Shown here: positions 1-9,889 of the stretch, piece after piece | Numbering within the stretch: the first letter of the stretch is position 1 | Layout: the number at the start of each line of letters is the position of its first letter | NCBI GenBank assembly: GCA_027924585.1 | Contig: BSBM01000711.1 | Coordinates: forward strand, 8,691,001 to 8,755,000 | Origin: Larix kaempferi | Taxonomy: Eukaryota; Streptophyta; Pinopsida; Pinales; Pinaceae | Length of the DNA stretch: 64,000 nucleotides | Reading direction: 5' to 3' | Notes under the pieces: generated by a model | Told to the model about the DNA's origin: nothing | The model's database searches: none | What the model saw: the letters and a program-made list of their open reading frames with translations, nothing else | Translations under genes and position numbers: made by a program

Positions 1-480
1 CAACACTTGTGTGTTTCATTTACTCCTGTCATTGGCTTGCTTATATGCCTACACTGCTATTTAATTGAAGAACCTGAGGTCTGTTTATTTCTACCTAAAC
101 CTTCTCTCCCTCAAGGTATGCATATGGTTTAACTAGTTTGACTTGTCCTTTCAGTGACAAGATCAAACTCAGAACTATCTGAGTATAAGTTGGATCCAAA
201 TAATGGTTATAATTCTTTAATACATTTTTTCCTGTAAATGGTTAGTTTGCTGTAAATGTTATTTGAGATTCATTTTTCTGAACTTAATATTTGATGATTC
301 TCGAGGACCAACTCTAATGCAGTGACCAAATGGAACGTTAAGTTGAAAGAGATGAAAATTATGTTATTTTTGTTTTAGTTCAGTTTAAATTTAATTAAGC
401 AGTACAATTATTTACATGTTCTTGTATCAAGTTTATTATGTGTGATAAAAACGTATCTAACCTATAATTTCAATAGTTAT
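1..480. other. AT-rich stretch without recognised gene
   Basis: I see no coding signal here. The plus-strand open frame that begins near 442 is the antisense of a Copia remnant on the other strand. The Copia similarity stops near 485, so this stretch is probably flank or unrelated repeat. Confidence 0.5.
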
Positions 481-484
481 CTGG

Positions 485-1880
485 AAAGGATTTTTTGGCA
501 TTCTTTTCAAGTGCACATCCTTTACAAGTTCCATCATGGTCTACTTGGAGCCTTGGCAAACCTGCCACAATATTCTTCAGAACTGGGAGAGCTCGATAGT
601 TCAGATGAGCTAACCTTCTATGTCATAACTCGCCCATACTTGCAGCATCATGTATTAGGGATTGGACTAGTGAAGTGTTTAGTCTATACAAGCTCTCTTC
701 TCTTATGCCAATAACTTTGGTTGTGCTCATGCTTGAGTTCTTGCGCCAAGCAAGGACTTTCCCTTTTGAGAAAGCTACTTTATATCCCTTGTCCTCCAAT
801 GTTGAGATGGAGATAAGATTTCTTTTTATACCAGGTACATAGAGTACATCACTTAGGCGTAATGTATCATTTGATTATAATTGAAGGGTGGTGGCTCCAG
901 ACCCCTTCACAGTGTAATTTGCATAATCTCCAAGTACAACACGGAGATGTGAATCTTTCTCAATTGAACGATTCTCTCTATAACCTGTCATGTGTCTAGA
1001 TGCACCATTATCTATGAGCCAAGTGTCACTAGTGGTAGGAATAGTACCTAATAGTGCTGATATGAATAGAAATTAAGTGTGATCTTCATTCTTTTGCTTC
1101 TTGTGATGATGATCTTCTTCTACATCAGCAGTGGATGCTTCATGCTTCCTTTTGATTTGGCTTTGACAGCTACTAGTGTAATGTCCATACTTCCTGCACT
1201 TATAGCATTGAACTTGAGATAAATCCCTCTTCTTCTTTTGTTATTGCCGGGGACTTGATCTCCTTTCTTCTTGGTGCTTGTGTTTATAGAACTTCTTCCC
1301 TTTTCCCTTACCTTTCTTGACATGGGAAACAAAAGCTTGGTTCTCCTCAGGTTGAGTGCCATGGAGTCTTTGACGTGCTAAAATCCTTGTCTCCTCCTAA
1401 GAGCAATCAACCCAAAGCTTATCAAACTTTGGTAGTTTGGATCTACCACTTATGCTTTGGATAAAGGACTCCCATGATGGTGGAAGACCATTTAGAGTGT
1501 GGAGGACAAGCTCCTTATCGCTAATAGGATCTCCAGTGGTGCTGAGCTTGTCTCTGAGTTCTATGATCCTCATAAAGTATGAGGCAATGGATTCTGACTT
1601 TGCTATCTTCATATTTGAGAGCTGGTTTCTCAAATTCATGGATACATTAAGGCTAGTGTGTTCAAACAACATCATAATGGTCTTGAACATTTTCCTAGCA
1701 TTCTTCTTTCCTGAGATTTGTGGGACCAAGTGATCTCTCATTGAATCCACAAGTATCCTTCTTGCTTTAGCATCATTCTTCCTCCATCGAAATTTATCCT
1801 CTTCGGCTTCTGGTTCAGGAACCTTCTCATTTACATATAGTAATAGGTCATTTTCTTCTAGAAGCAGAAGAACCCATAAA
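485..1880 (-). pseudogene. Ty1/Copia gag-protease-pre-integrase remnant
   Basis: Read on the minus strand, this is the 5' half of a Copia polyprotein. A gag domain of the UBN2/DUF4219 type lies at about 1870-1397, with the usual KARRILVDSM and LRNQLSNMK-like motifs. A CCHC zinc knuckle (CYKCRKYGHYTSSC) lies near 1165-1210. The protease motif near 1000 reads D-N-G-A-S instead of D-S-G-A-S. A GAG-pre-integrase domain with its His/Cys ligands (AHLNYRALP, CKGCA) ends near 485. The frame is broken by a TAG after gag (about 1397), where Gln is usual, and by at least three further in-frame TAA codons near 1245, 1072 and 876. Integrase, RT and RNase H are absent. The gag start lies upstream of the first in-frame Met near 1750 and is not clear. 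This is a dead fragment. Confidence 0.85.
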
Positions 1881-2720
1881 TTTAATAAATATTTCTATAC
1901 CAGTCGACTATGAGCAAGAGAAATAAGAACCCATAAATTGCAGAGATTGCAGTGATGGATTTCTGTTATGAGGGAGCAGGGTCTTCTAGTCCAGAGGGAG
2001 TAGCTACAACAGCCGAGGATGTGTTTGATCTGGGTGGATGCTTCTCAGGAAGTACCTTCCTAGCTAAGAGGTAGTGTTAGTTTTTGTAGCTCAGTAGGTA
2101 CTTCTACGTTGGGGAGTTGAGCGTAAATCTCTAGACAGTCTTAGTGATTTTGTGATACTTTATTGTATTGGGTGGTAGACCATGGTATTGGAGGGTCAAT
2201 GGTATTGGGTGAGTCATGGTGGTGTTCCTTGGTATTGCCCAGGGTATTAACATAAAGTGAAGTTATAAAAAAATTCTAAGGACAGTGTTCTATCTATCAC
2301 AGACACAAGAGTAAAGGAGATCTTTTGTAGTGGTCACCACAATGGAAAGGGTGAGAGATATATATTGCAGTGGTCGAGATTTGAGAGAGGGAGTCTCTCA
2401 GAGGCTTGGAGTTAGGGATTCACTCAAGCCAATGTTTGTCAGTGTCATTTCTGTTGAGGGTTTGGGCATAGTTGTAGCAAGGGAGAGTCAGGAGTGATTG
2501 AGGTCTAGTGTGTGTATCCGGTAACCTGGTGTTGTAAATGTTGTTATAACAAATCTGCAATAAAGACAAACTAATTGCTCACTTTCCCCAAAGGACTGAG
2601 GTTCCAGAGTACATCTTGTGTTGTGATTTTCTCTTTTATGGTTTCTTATGCAGTTGTATTTTTAGGAATTAATGTTCAGTTGTTAACTAAAGAACACATT
2701 AATAGCTGTTGCTAATCAAG
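1881..2720 (+). repeat. Possible Copia 3' end and LTR
   Basis: At 2060-2085 the text CTTCCTAGCTAAGAGGTAG followed by TGTTAG resembles the polypurine tract and LTR start of the third Copia (46.49-46.52 kb). The following roughly 600 bp are non-coding, like an LTR. I found no partner LTR or target duplication, so the far boundary is a guess. Confidence 0.3.
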
Positions 2721-3257
2721 AGTTGTATAAGGATATAAAAATTAATAGGTTTAGAGAATTAAATCACATTTAATTTTTGTTGTTTCAAGGAGCGGTTCAA
2801 AACACATTTTTATCATATATTGCTTTACAATCCCGCACTCCCGCACTGCAAGTAGTATCTAGATTTGCTTACCTATCTCATTTACTTTTCTGCTTAAGGC
2901 ATTGGTCCTATCTTGCTATATCTTGTTCATGCTTTGAGTACTAATCATACATCTTAGATTTACTTCTTGTTGATACTATAGATCTCTATATCTTGTTGGA
3001 TTTGTTTTACTTTACAAGTATGCATCTATATTCATATATTTTGTACTTGTTGTTTTAACTCTTAAGGTCTTTTGCTTCAAGTCTTAGATTATTTTTTATA
3101 GGTATGACTCCCTAGCTTTGTTTAGGAATTGGCCTAAACAAAGGAATTGAGCATCGAGGTGACAATGACCCCACTCGAGACTTGCCCCCAAAGCCATAGC
3201 GAGTGAGTTAAAAAATTTCTCATCTATAGGTGTGTATCAGGCATGGTTTTACAAACT
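2721..3257. other. Stretch without recognised gene
   Basis: AT-rich text with no supported reading frame or repeat structure. Confidence 0.5.
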
Positions 3258-3259
3258 GG

Positions 3260-3423
3260 CCAAATGGTTTCAGAGTCAGTCAAGTTATCGGTTTAAGGGG
3301 TAACCGAATCAAACCGGATAGCAAATTGGTTCGGTACTGAACCAAATGGTTTCAGAGTCAGTCAAGTTATCGGTTTAAGGGGTAAGTGAATCAAACCGGA
3401 TAGCAAATTGGTTCGGTACTGAA
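3260..3423. repeat. 82-bp tandem duplication, two copies
   Basis: The unit at 3260-3341 is repeated at 3342-3423. By eye the only difference is CC to GT near the middle (TAACCGAATC against TAAGTGAATC). Each unit also holds short inverted motifs (GGTTT and AAACC; GGTTCGGT and AACCG). The near identity suggests a recent duplication. Confidence 0.9.
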
Positions 3424-3786
3424 CCGGTCTAATCGATTGAGTTACATAAAAAATTGGTGTGGACCCGCGCACTTAGAAAAACAAGGTTTTTGCATGTTTT
3501 ATTTCTTTTTCTAACCCAAGTTACCTAACCCAACCTGTAACCTATTAAGTGACTACCCTTGAGACCCCAACCTTTATTTCCTTATGTTGTTGGCGCTTGG
3601 CATCGTGTAAGTCTAGAATCTTGAGACTTGGAGAGCTGACTACTGCGTGAACACTGAAGTTGAAGTTTGAACTGTGAACAGAGACACGAAGTGTGGAGCT
3701 AGAGTTTGGAAATTGAACTGTGCAGTGTGGGAGTGGCTCGTGTGTGGAGTCTAGACTCTGGATTGGGCCAAATCATGTGGAGTCGT
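3424..3786. other. Stretch without recognised gene
   Basis: No coding similarity seen. It separates the 82-bp duplication from the truncated 3' side of the second Copia. If it once held RT and RNase H of that Copia, nothing of them can be read now. Confidence 0.4.
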
Positions 3787-5970
3787 CTATTGGCTGACTG
3801 GATTATGTATTTTGTTCCAGTTACAGTCTCCTAGATATGTATTGCACAGTAACTTTGTTCCATTTTGATATATTGACTCGTATATGGTATATACATGAGC
3901 AGAGTTTGGATACTTTGTCTCTAATGGTTTGGAATCATGGATTAGAATCTTGAAAATGTTGTTTTTCCCAATGGACATCTCTTCAGGCTTTCCCCCGGTG
4001 GAAATCTCTTCAGGGGTCTTGTTACCAAGAGCACTACGGGAGATCCTATTCTATACATACACTGCGGTTCTGGCAGCTTCTTGCCATAGATGCATGGGTA
4101 ATTCTTGATAATGGATCATAGCATTTATTGCTTCTATGATTGTTCTATTCTTTCTTTCAGCTACACCATTCTATTGTGGATTATAAGGGGCACTGAGCTC
4201 CCTCTTAATCCCTGCTTGCTTACAGAAATATTTGAAATCTCCTGGGGTATATTCCCTTCCATTATCTAACCTCAGGATTTTAATATTCTTTTCAGAGAGA
4301 TTCTCTACGAGAGCTTTGAACTCTTTAAAATTTTCAAAGACTTCATTCTTGTTCTTTAGAAAGTAAATGCAATTTTTGCGAGAATAATCATCAATAAAAG
4401 ATGCATAATATCCATACCCACTGAGAGAGGTGGTGGACATTGGTCCACAAATGTCTGAATGAATAATATCTAGAATACCTTTCGCCTTGCTATCACTACT
4501 TGGAGATGGGTTCTTAGTGCTCTTCCCTTGAGCACACCCTTTGCATACTCCTTCATGATCCACCTGGATCTTTGGTAATCCATTCACTACCTTACTCACA
4601 ATAGGTAAGGCCTTGTAGTGTACATGAGCTAGTATCCTATGCCATAGCTCACAGGGGTTCATGGTACTAGCCATCATTGTTGCACCTGCATGACCCTTTA
4701 GTTTGTAAAGTCCTCCTTCTTCTACTCCAATGACTACTACATCATCAATAGTCTTCCCTTTAGGCCACATGAGAACTTCACCATTCACAAATGCAACTCG
4801 AAGACCTTTCTTATCTAATGCTGAAATAGATAGAAGGTTCTTCTTCAATCTAGGTACATAAAGTACATCCTTCATGTTCATGGACTTCCCAGAGTCCAAC
4901 TTGTAAGAGGATTCTCCCATATCTTTGATGGGATATTGGTAGTCATATTCGAGTCTTACTTTGTGTGGAGATTCCTTTTGGATGAGATGAGACAAGGATT
5001 CTTTGTATCCACTCATGTGCTTTGAAGCTCCACTATCCACTAGCCAAGTATCGGTTCCATGAGATACTGAACCAGTGAGTGCTGAGATAAGAACATATTC
5101 TTCATTGGAGTCTTCATTATTTCTGGTCTTGTCATCATCGTCACTATCTTCCGTTGCATGAGCATGGAACCTCTTCTTTTGCTTCTTGTGATGTCCATGT
5201 TTGTTTGGACAATTCCTTGCAATGTGTCCAGTCTTGTGGCATGAGTAACACTCAATTGAAGAGAAATATTTTCTGGTCCTTCTCTTCTTCTAGGGTCTCC
5301 TTGGAGAGTCCTCTCGAGGATGGCGGTTGTCCTTCCTTTTCTTTCCACCTTTAGCATGAGTAGATAAAGCTTGGTCTTCATCGTTATTTAATTTCTCCTC
5401 TCTTACGAATATTCTTTCTTCTTCTTGGACACATTCTTCCCATAGATTTCTAAACTTGATTAGTTTCTTTCTGGCACAAATGCCATGAACAAATGGTTCC
5501 CAATATCGGGGGATACCATTCAGAGTAGTCATCATAGCTTCTGCAACCTCTATCATATCCCCAATGGCTTCTAATTATTATTGGATCTGGGATACCCTGG
5601 AGAAATATGAGTGCATGGTTTCAGACTTCATGCACTTCACACCCTTGAGTTGATTTCTCAAGGTCATCTTTCTTTTGATGTTCTTTCCTTCAAATATACT
5701 GGTCAAGGCATCAAACATTTCCTTTGGTGTCTTCTTGGAGGACACATGGAGGATCAAGTGATCCTTGATGCAATCAACAATGATCCTCTTTGCTTTGATA
5801 AGATTCTTCTTATGCCTTGCCTTCTCTTCATCTCCCTCTGGTTTTGTAAGCCCTTCTTTCACATAGTCTTCTAGCTCATGCTCCTCAAGGATGAGCATGA
5901 CTCTATACTTCCAGGATCTGAAGTTCTCAGCTCCTTCAAGCTTCTCATCAAGCTTGGTATTGCTTGTCAT
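3787..5970 (-). pseudogene. Ty1/Copia gag-protease-integrase polyprotein, truncated
   Basis: The frame starts at an ATG at 5970 with a DUF4219/UBN2 gag (FRSWKYRV, EDYVKEGL, IKDHL). It continues through a CCHC knuckle (CYSCHKTGHIARNC, about 5190-5245), an aspartic protease (LVDSGASKHM, about 5010-5050), a GAG-pre-integrase domain (about 4480-4640) and an integrase core. In the core the first Asp is in IHSDICGP, the second in RLDNGREY and the Glu in GVAERKN. All pieces share one frame and no frameshift was seen. The frame is interrupted by TAA TAA at 5575-5580 and by TAG at 5290, 4171 and 4051; at the last two, Gln is usual. Beyond about 3990 the protein no longer resembles Copia, so RT and RNase H are missing. 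This is the internal region of the element whose 5' LTR lies at 6576-7074. Confidence 0.92.
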
Positions 5971-6558
5971 TTTGCTATAATGAGAACCTCAAATGGAAAT
6001 AGAGATAGATTTGAGACTTACCAGAAAATTTGCCCTTCTAAGATCTGCTCCTTCTTGACCTAGGGTTTGTCAGAGAAACCCTAAAAATTCAAAATTTGAA
6101 TTTCAGATTTATGAAAGGATAGAAAGATGCGCCTTGCAAAGTTGATCAAGCTGGTATACTTCAAATTTGAAATCTACAAAATTTGACCCCTCAAAAATTT
6201 CCTTGAAACTTCCGAATCTTCTAGACAGGATCCCGAACTAGGGTTTGATAAAGCCCAACCTTCTTCCTAAAAAAAAAGTTTGATCTAGTGCTCAAAAGTT
6301 TGATTTTTCTGAGGAGTATCCAACAGTGGTCACAGATTCCAAAAATCTCAATTTTTACAGAAACCCTAATTTTCACTTTTCCGATCAAAATCTCGATTTA
6401 GGGTTTGATGGAGCCCGACCTTCTGCCCAACCAAAATGTTTGATCTAGGGCTCAAAGGTTCAATTTTTCTGAGAGGATCAATCCTATGCAGAGAAAACCC
6501 AAAATTCTCTTTCTGAGAAAAGCCCTAATTTTCCGTGGCTGCATAATGTAATCTTTTA
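5971..6558 (-). other. Copia leader (PBS to gag) with tandem repeat
   Basis: Non-coding leader of the second Copia. A block of about 160 bp occurs twice: GGGTTTGAT followed by AGCCC and TTTGATCTAG begins near 6241 and again near 6401 (plus-strand coordinates). The third Copia carries a comparable repeat in its leader. Confidence 0.7.
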
Positions 6559-6575
6559 GGCTGGCTTTGATACCA
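6559..6575 (-). other. Primer-binding site of second Copia
   Basis: On the minus strand the text TGGTATCAAAGCCAGCC follows the LTR end directly. It matches the start of the usual initiator-Met tRNA primer site (TGGTATCA-AGC). Confidence 0.85.
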
Positions 6576-7074
6576 TGTTAGTTTTTACTTGAGCAACATA
6601 GATATTAACAATGACTAAAAGATAAACAAGCACAACATAAAAGACAAGAGACATAATTTACCCTGGGAAACCCTCTTGGGGTAGAAAACCCAGCAAAGCC
6701 TTCCTCAATATAGAAATCACAAAGTACAAGATAAACCCAAGACCAAACAACTACTCGTCCACTTGTGCGCACCTCTCTTCTTCACCTATGCGAACTTGCT
6801 TGAGTGAATGAATGAATAGAAGTGAGAGAGAGGTCCTCTATTGATATTCTTCTGTGGGGGTGACAAATTCCCCAACAAGGCCGACTTGTCTACTTCACTG
6901 GTCAATTACATAATATAATAATCTTTTAGGGGATTTTCTGAGCCGACACATGTCCTAGGGTTTACATTGATTCTTTCAATGACCTTTACATTATTAATTA
7001 CATGACCATCAACTCCCGAAGGAGGAATACAATAATATAAATAGAATATCTTCCGCAGTTACAATATTTTAACA
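6576..7074 (-). repeat. 5' LTR of second Copia (499 bp)
   Basis: On the minus strand it begins TGTTAAAATATTG and ends AAACTAACA, so it has TG...CA ends, and the PBS follows at once. A 3' LTR for this copy was not found because the element is truncated near 3.9 kb. No target duplication could be tested. Confidence 0.8.
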
Positions 7075-7555
7075 GGTTTCATGGATTCAGATTGGGCAGG
7101 AAGTGCTTCGAATCAGAATAGCACTTCTAGTTGTTGTTTCAGTTTAGGATCAACAGTTGTGTCGTGGTTCAGTCGGAAAAAAAAATTCTGTTGCTTTAAG
7201 TTATGCAGAGGCCAAGTACATGGCAGCCAGTCATGCTAGTTTTGAAGCATTGTGGCTTCACCAGTTGACGGTAGACTTATTTGGTCGGGGTCTGAGACCT
7301 ACAACTATACATTGTGACAATCAGAGTTGCATCAGGCTCTTTGAGAATCCAGTATTTCATGATAGGTCAAAGCATATTGAGATCAAATATCACTTCATCA
7401 GGGACTATGTTCAGATATGAGCTGCTGAGTTACAATACATTTCTACTGATAAGCAGGTGGTAGACATTCTCACAAAGTATTTGGGTAGATGGAAGCATGT
7501 TTATTTCATAGACAAGTTGGGAGTGGTGAAGAACACCTTCCTCGATAAGAGCGAG
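7075..7555 (+). pseudogene. Ty1/Copia RNase H 3' fragment
   Basis: Plus-strand C-terminal RNase H of a Copia polyprotein. Visible motifs are MDSDWAG (first Asp), ALSYAEAKYMA (Glu), HCDNQSCI (Asp), HDRSKHIEIKYHFIR and VVDILTK. A frame change lies in an A-run near 7180, and a TGA follows YVQI near 7418. The upstream RT is absent, because the minus-strand Copia abuts it at 7074. The end, AAGAGCGAG directly before TGTTG, is the polypurine tract and LTR start. Confidence 0.88.
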
Positions 7556-8700
7556 TGTTGAAAAGTTATCAAGGAAGTGTTGTTCACCTTATGTTGCCTT
7601 GGGGTGAACAAGAACACTTTAAAAAGTGACCCCTAGTGACTTTTAATAAAGTGTGACGTATTTTTTTTTTTAAAGTCACTTTATTAATTTTTAAGTCATG
7701 GTTTATTTCCTAAGTTCATTTAAGTGTAAATTCAAGTGAGTGATTAATTAAAAGGTCATCACATAATTAAATGATACATGTGCACTAAATATCATTTAAT
7801 TATTATTTTAATGAGCATTTATTGAGAGCCTTTGATCTAATCTAATCTTGGCCATTAGATGGAGAGGAGGAAGTTGCCATGAACAAAAAGGCTAGGGGAA
7901 GGCAAACCTAATTCATTGTTCACATTTTCCAAGAGAGAATTTTTGGAGAGGAGAAGAGCAAGAGGAGAGGTCGATTTTGAGAGAGGAAGAGAGAAACCCT
8001 TGCACAGAAATGGGCACTGAGAGAAGCACAAATTTTGAGGAGCAGGGCATGATTCCCAAGGAGGTCATACTTCATTAATTGCAGACCATATAGAAGCAAT
8101 AAATTGGCACAGAAATCGAGGAGGATCTGTCCGTACAACAGAAAAAGGGGCACATTTTTCGAGGCATTAAATAGATTGATTTTCCAAAATATGTACAACA
8201 TTAAATTGGCAGAAAAATCGAGGTCTTTACAGCTTGTCCATATAGAAAAATTTTGGCACAGTTTTCAAGGTTTGTACAATTTGTTATTGGCACAAAATTC
8301 AAGGTAATTCATACTGTTGTTTTCTCGCCACATTTCCGAAGGCCGTACTGCTAAACAAATGGTTGGCACATGTGGGTTGTACTACTATTTTGTGTTGAGT
8401 TTGACACATTTTTCAAGAAGGAAAAACTGAGATAAGTACTATTGTTGTTGAATGTAGTTTTCCTCAGAAGAATAATAAAAATATCTTTCAAACAGGTTTT
8501 CCCTTAGGGGTTTTATCCTGGACCAATTTGGTCAAAAATACTGAGTCATTTTTAATGTGTGAATGGCTGTTATAATTTTCTGAGTTTAAAAAGATAGGCT
8601 GAAAATTAATTTTCTGAGTTATTTAATTGGAAAAAATTTCATGTGTTTCAAGAAAAACAATTTTATTTAAGAAAAATATATGCATGTTGGGGTTTGGGCA
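7556..8700 (+). repeat. Copia 3' LTR with internal imperfect repeats
   Basis: The LTR begins TGTTGAAAAG at 7556 after the purine tract. The right end is uncertain, perhaps near 8700. Inside, at about 7980-8310, a block of about 60 bp built on GGCACAG, TCGAGG and TGTAC recurs several times with drift. Short open frames in this part are by-products of that repeat and have no known similarity. Confidence 0.6.
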
Positions 8701-8856
8701 TTAAAATAGATGCAGATAAGTTGCAAAACTTGAAACCGACTTAGGGTTCTAAAACTTTCATAGTGCAAATCACAATAACTATTGAATGATCATCATTGGC
8801 CACACTTTCTCAAAACTCTATATGATCCTCCATATGAACTTTTCTAGGGAGATTAC

Positions 8857-9243
8857 ATGGTTTCAACTAGGAGCAATAAAATAGGTGGGATTCTAACCAA
8901 TACACCAAACCATCAATCACATTCTTACACTCCAAACCATCATCAAAAAGCATTCAAATATGTCCCTAGAGAGGAACTGTTCCAAAGGCACATTGGCATT
9001 TTCAAGACCCTAAAGACCACCATCATGCACCTATACAAGACGATTGTTGGTCATCTTCACATATCCCACATGGTATCAATCTTTATGAAGAGTACCACTA
9101 AGGTAAAACAAGGGTTCCCCATGTCCCCCACTTTAGTTGGGATCTACATTGACGAGCTAGAGTCCTTCCTCCATGAGCACATCTAGGGTAGTGATGGCTG
9201 CTTGATTTCTATCTTGATTTTCACTAACTATGTGGTTCTCTTG
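8857..9243 (+). pseudogene. LINE reverse transcriptase, part 1
   Basis: Plus-strand LINE RT fragment. It shows PREELFQRHIGI followed by IMHLYKTIVG, then VKQGFPMSPT and GIYIDELESFLHEH, equivalent to the VKQGCPLSPTLFG motif of plant LINE RTs. The catalytic FADD box is degraded to F-T-N-Y just before 9240. The reading breaks at the Gypsy insertion (9244) and resumes at 15070. A TAG after LHEHI (9184-9186) is one of several stops. Confidence 0.85.
9239..9243. repeat. Target-site duplication, left copy (TCTTG)
   Basis: TCTTG directly before the left Gypsy LTR. The identical 5 bp follow the right LTR at 15070-15074. Confidence 0.93.
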
Positions 9244-9851
9244 TGATCCAGGTGGATATTGGTGGCCACCCACCTTTCCAACTAGCTCAAAATAGTTTTT
9301 TGGCAATTTTGGTATTGTACTGTTTTTAGCAGTTTTTCGGGTCCTAAACTTCCGGGGCCATTTTGAGGCCATAAACAACCTTTTTTGGCAATTTGGGGGG
9401 CGGCATACATTTGGCCCCATTCAAAAGTTGTAAATATCGGATAGACCTTTCCAACGGGATACTGAGCGCCCCAAACGGAGATCGTATGCAAAAGTTACGA
9501 CCCCGGGAAGTTGATGTACTAACTTACCCAAACGGGGCCCACATGACTTTTGGCGCTTCATCTCCTAGGGTTAGGTTTTTGGATGTCTCGGGTTTTTGAC
9601 ATTCCTGTTTATTGTAAAAGGCCTTGAGAGCCTCAATGTAACCATCTTCTTGTGAAATGAGCGCAGTCGTCACATATCTTCTCAGAGATAAGCCGCCACC
9701 ATTCCAGCAAGCTTGTTTTCTGCTGCATTTTACAGTTCTAGCTTATTTCCTTATTGAATAGAAAACCAGTTTTACTGTGTCTCTGTTATTTTGTGTTAAG
9801 CATCTGATAATCATCTGTATTCATTTCGTTCTACTCATAAAATCCGGATCA
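9244..9851 (+). repeat. Gypsy 5' LTR
   Basis: Starts TGATCCAGGTGG and ends TCCGGATCA. It is about 93 % identical to the LTR at 14461-15069. The short open frames on both strands here have no protein similarity. Confidence 0.93.
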
Positions 9852-9852
9852 G

Positions 9853-9866
9853 TGGTATCAGAGCGG
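9853..9866 (+). other. Gypsy primer-binding site
   Basis: TGGTATCAGAGCGG lies one base after the LTR end and matches the initiator-Met tRNA primer site used by many plant LTR elements. Confidence 0.92.
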
Positions 9867-9889
9867 TCTGCTCCTTGTCGTCTTAATGC

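Noticed and set aside
442-714. 90-codon plus-strand open frame
   Set aside because: It is the antisense of the Copia GAG-pre-integrase region, whose Cys/His motifs read clearly on the minus strand.
2090-2140. tRNA-like A box (GTAGCTCAGTAGGTA)
   Set aside because: No B box at proper spacing and no cloverleaf could be drawn; it lies in LTR-like text.
9157-9599. Short frames on both strands over the Gypsy LTR
   Set aside because: The same short frames recur in the other LTR as expected from shared sequence; no protein similarity.
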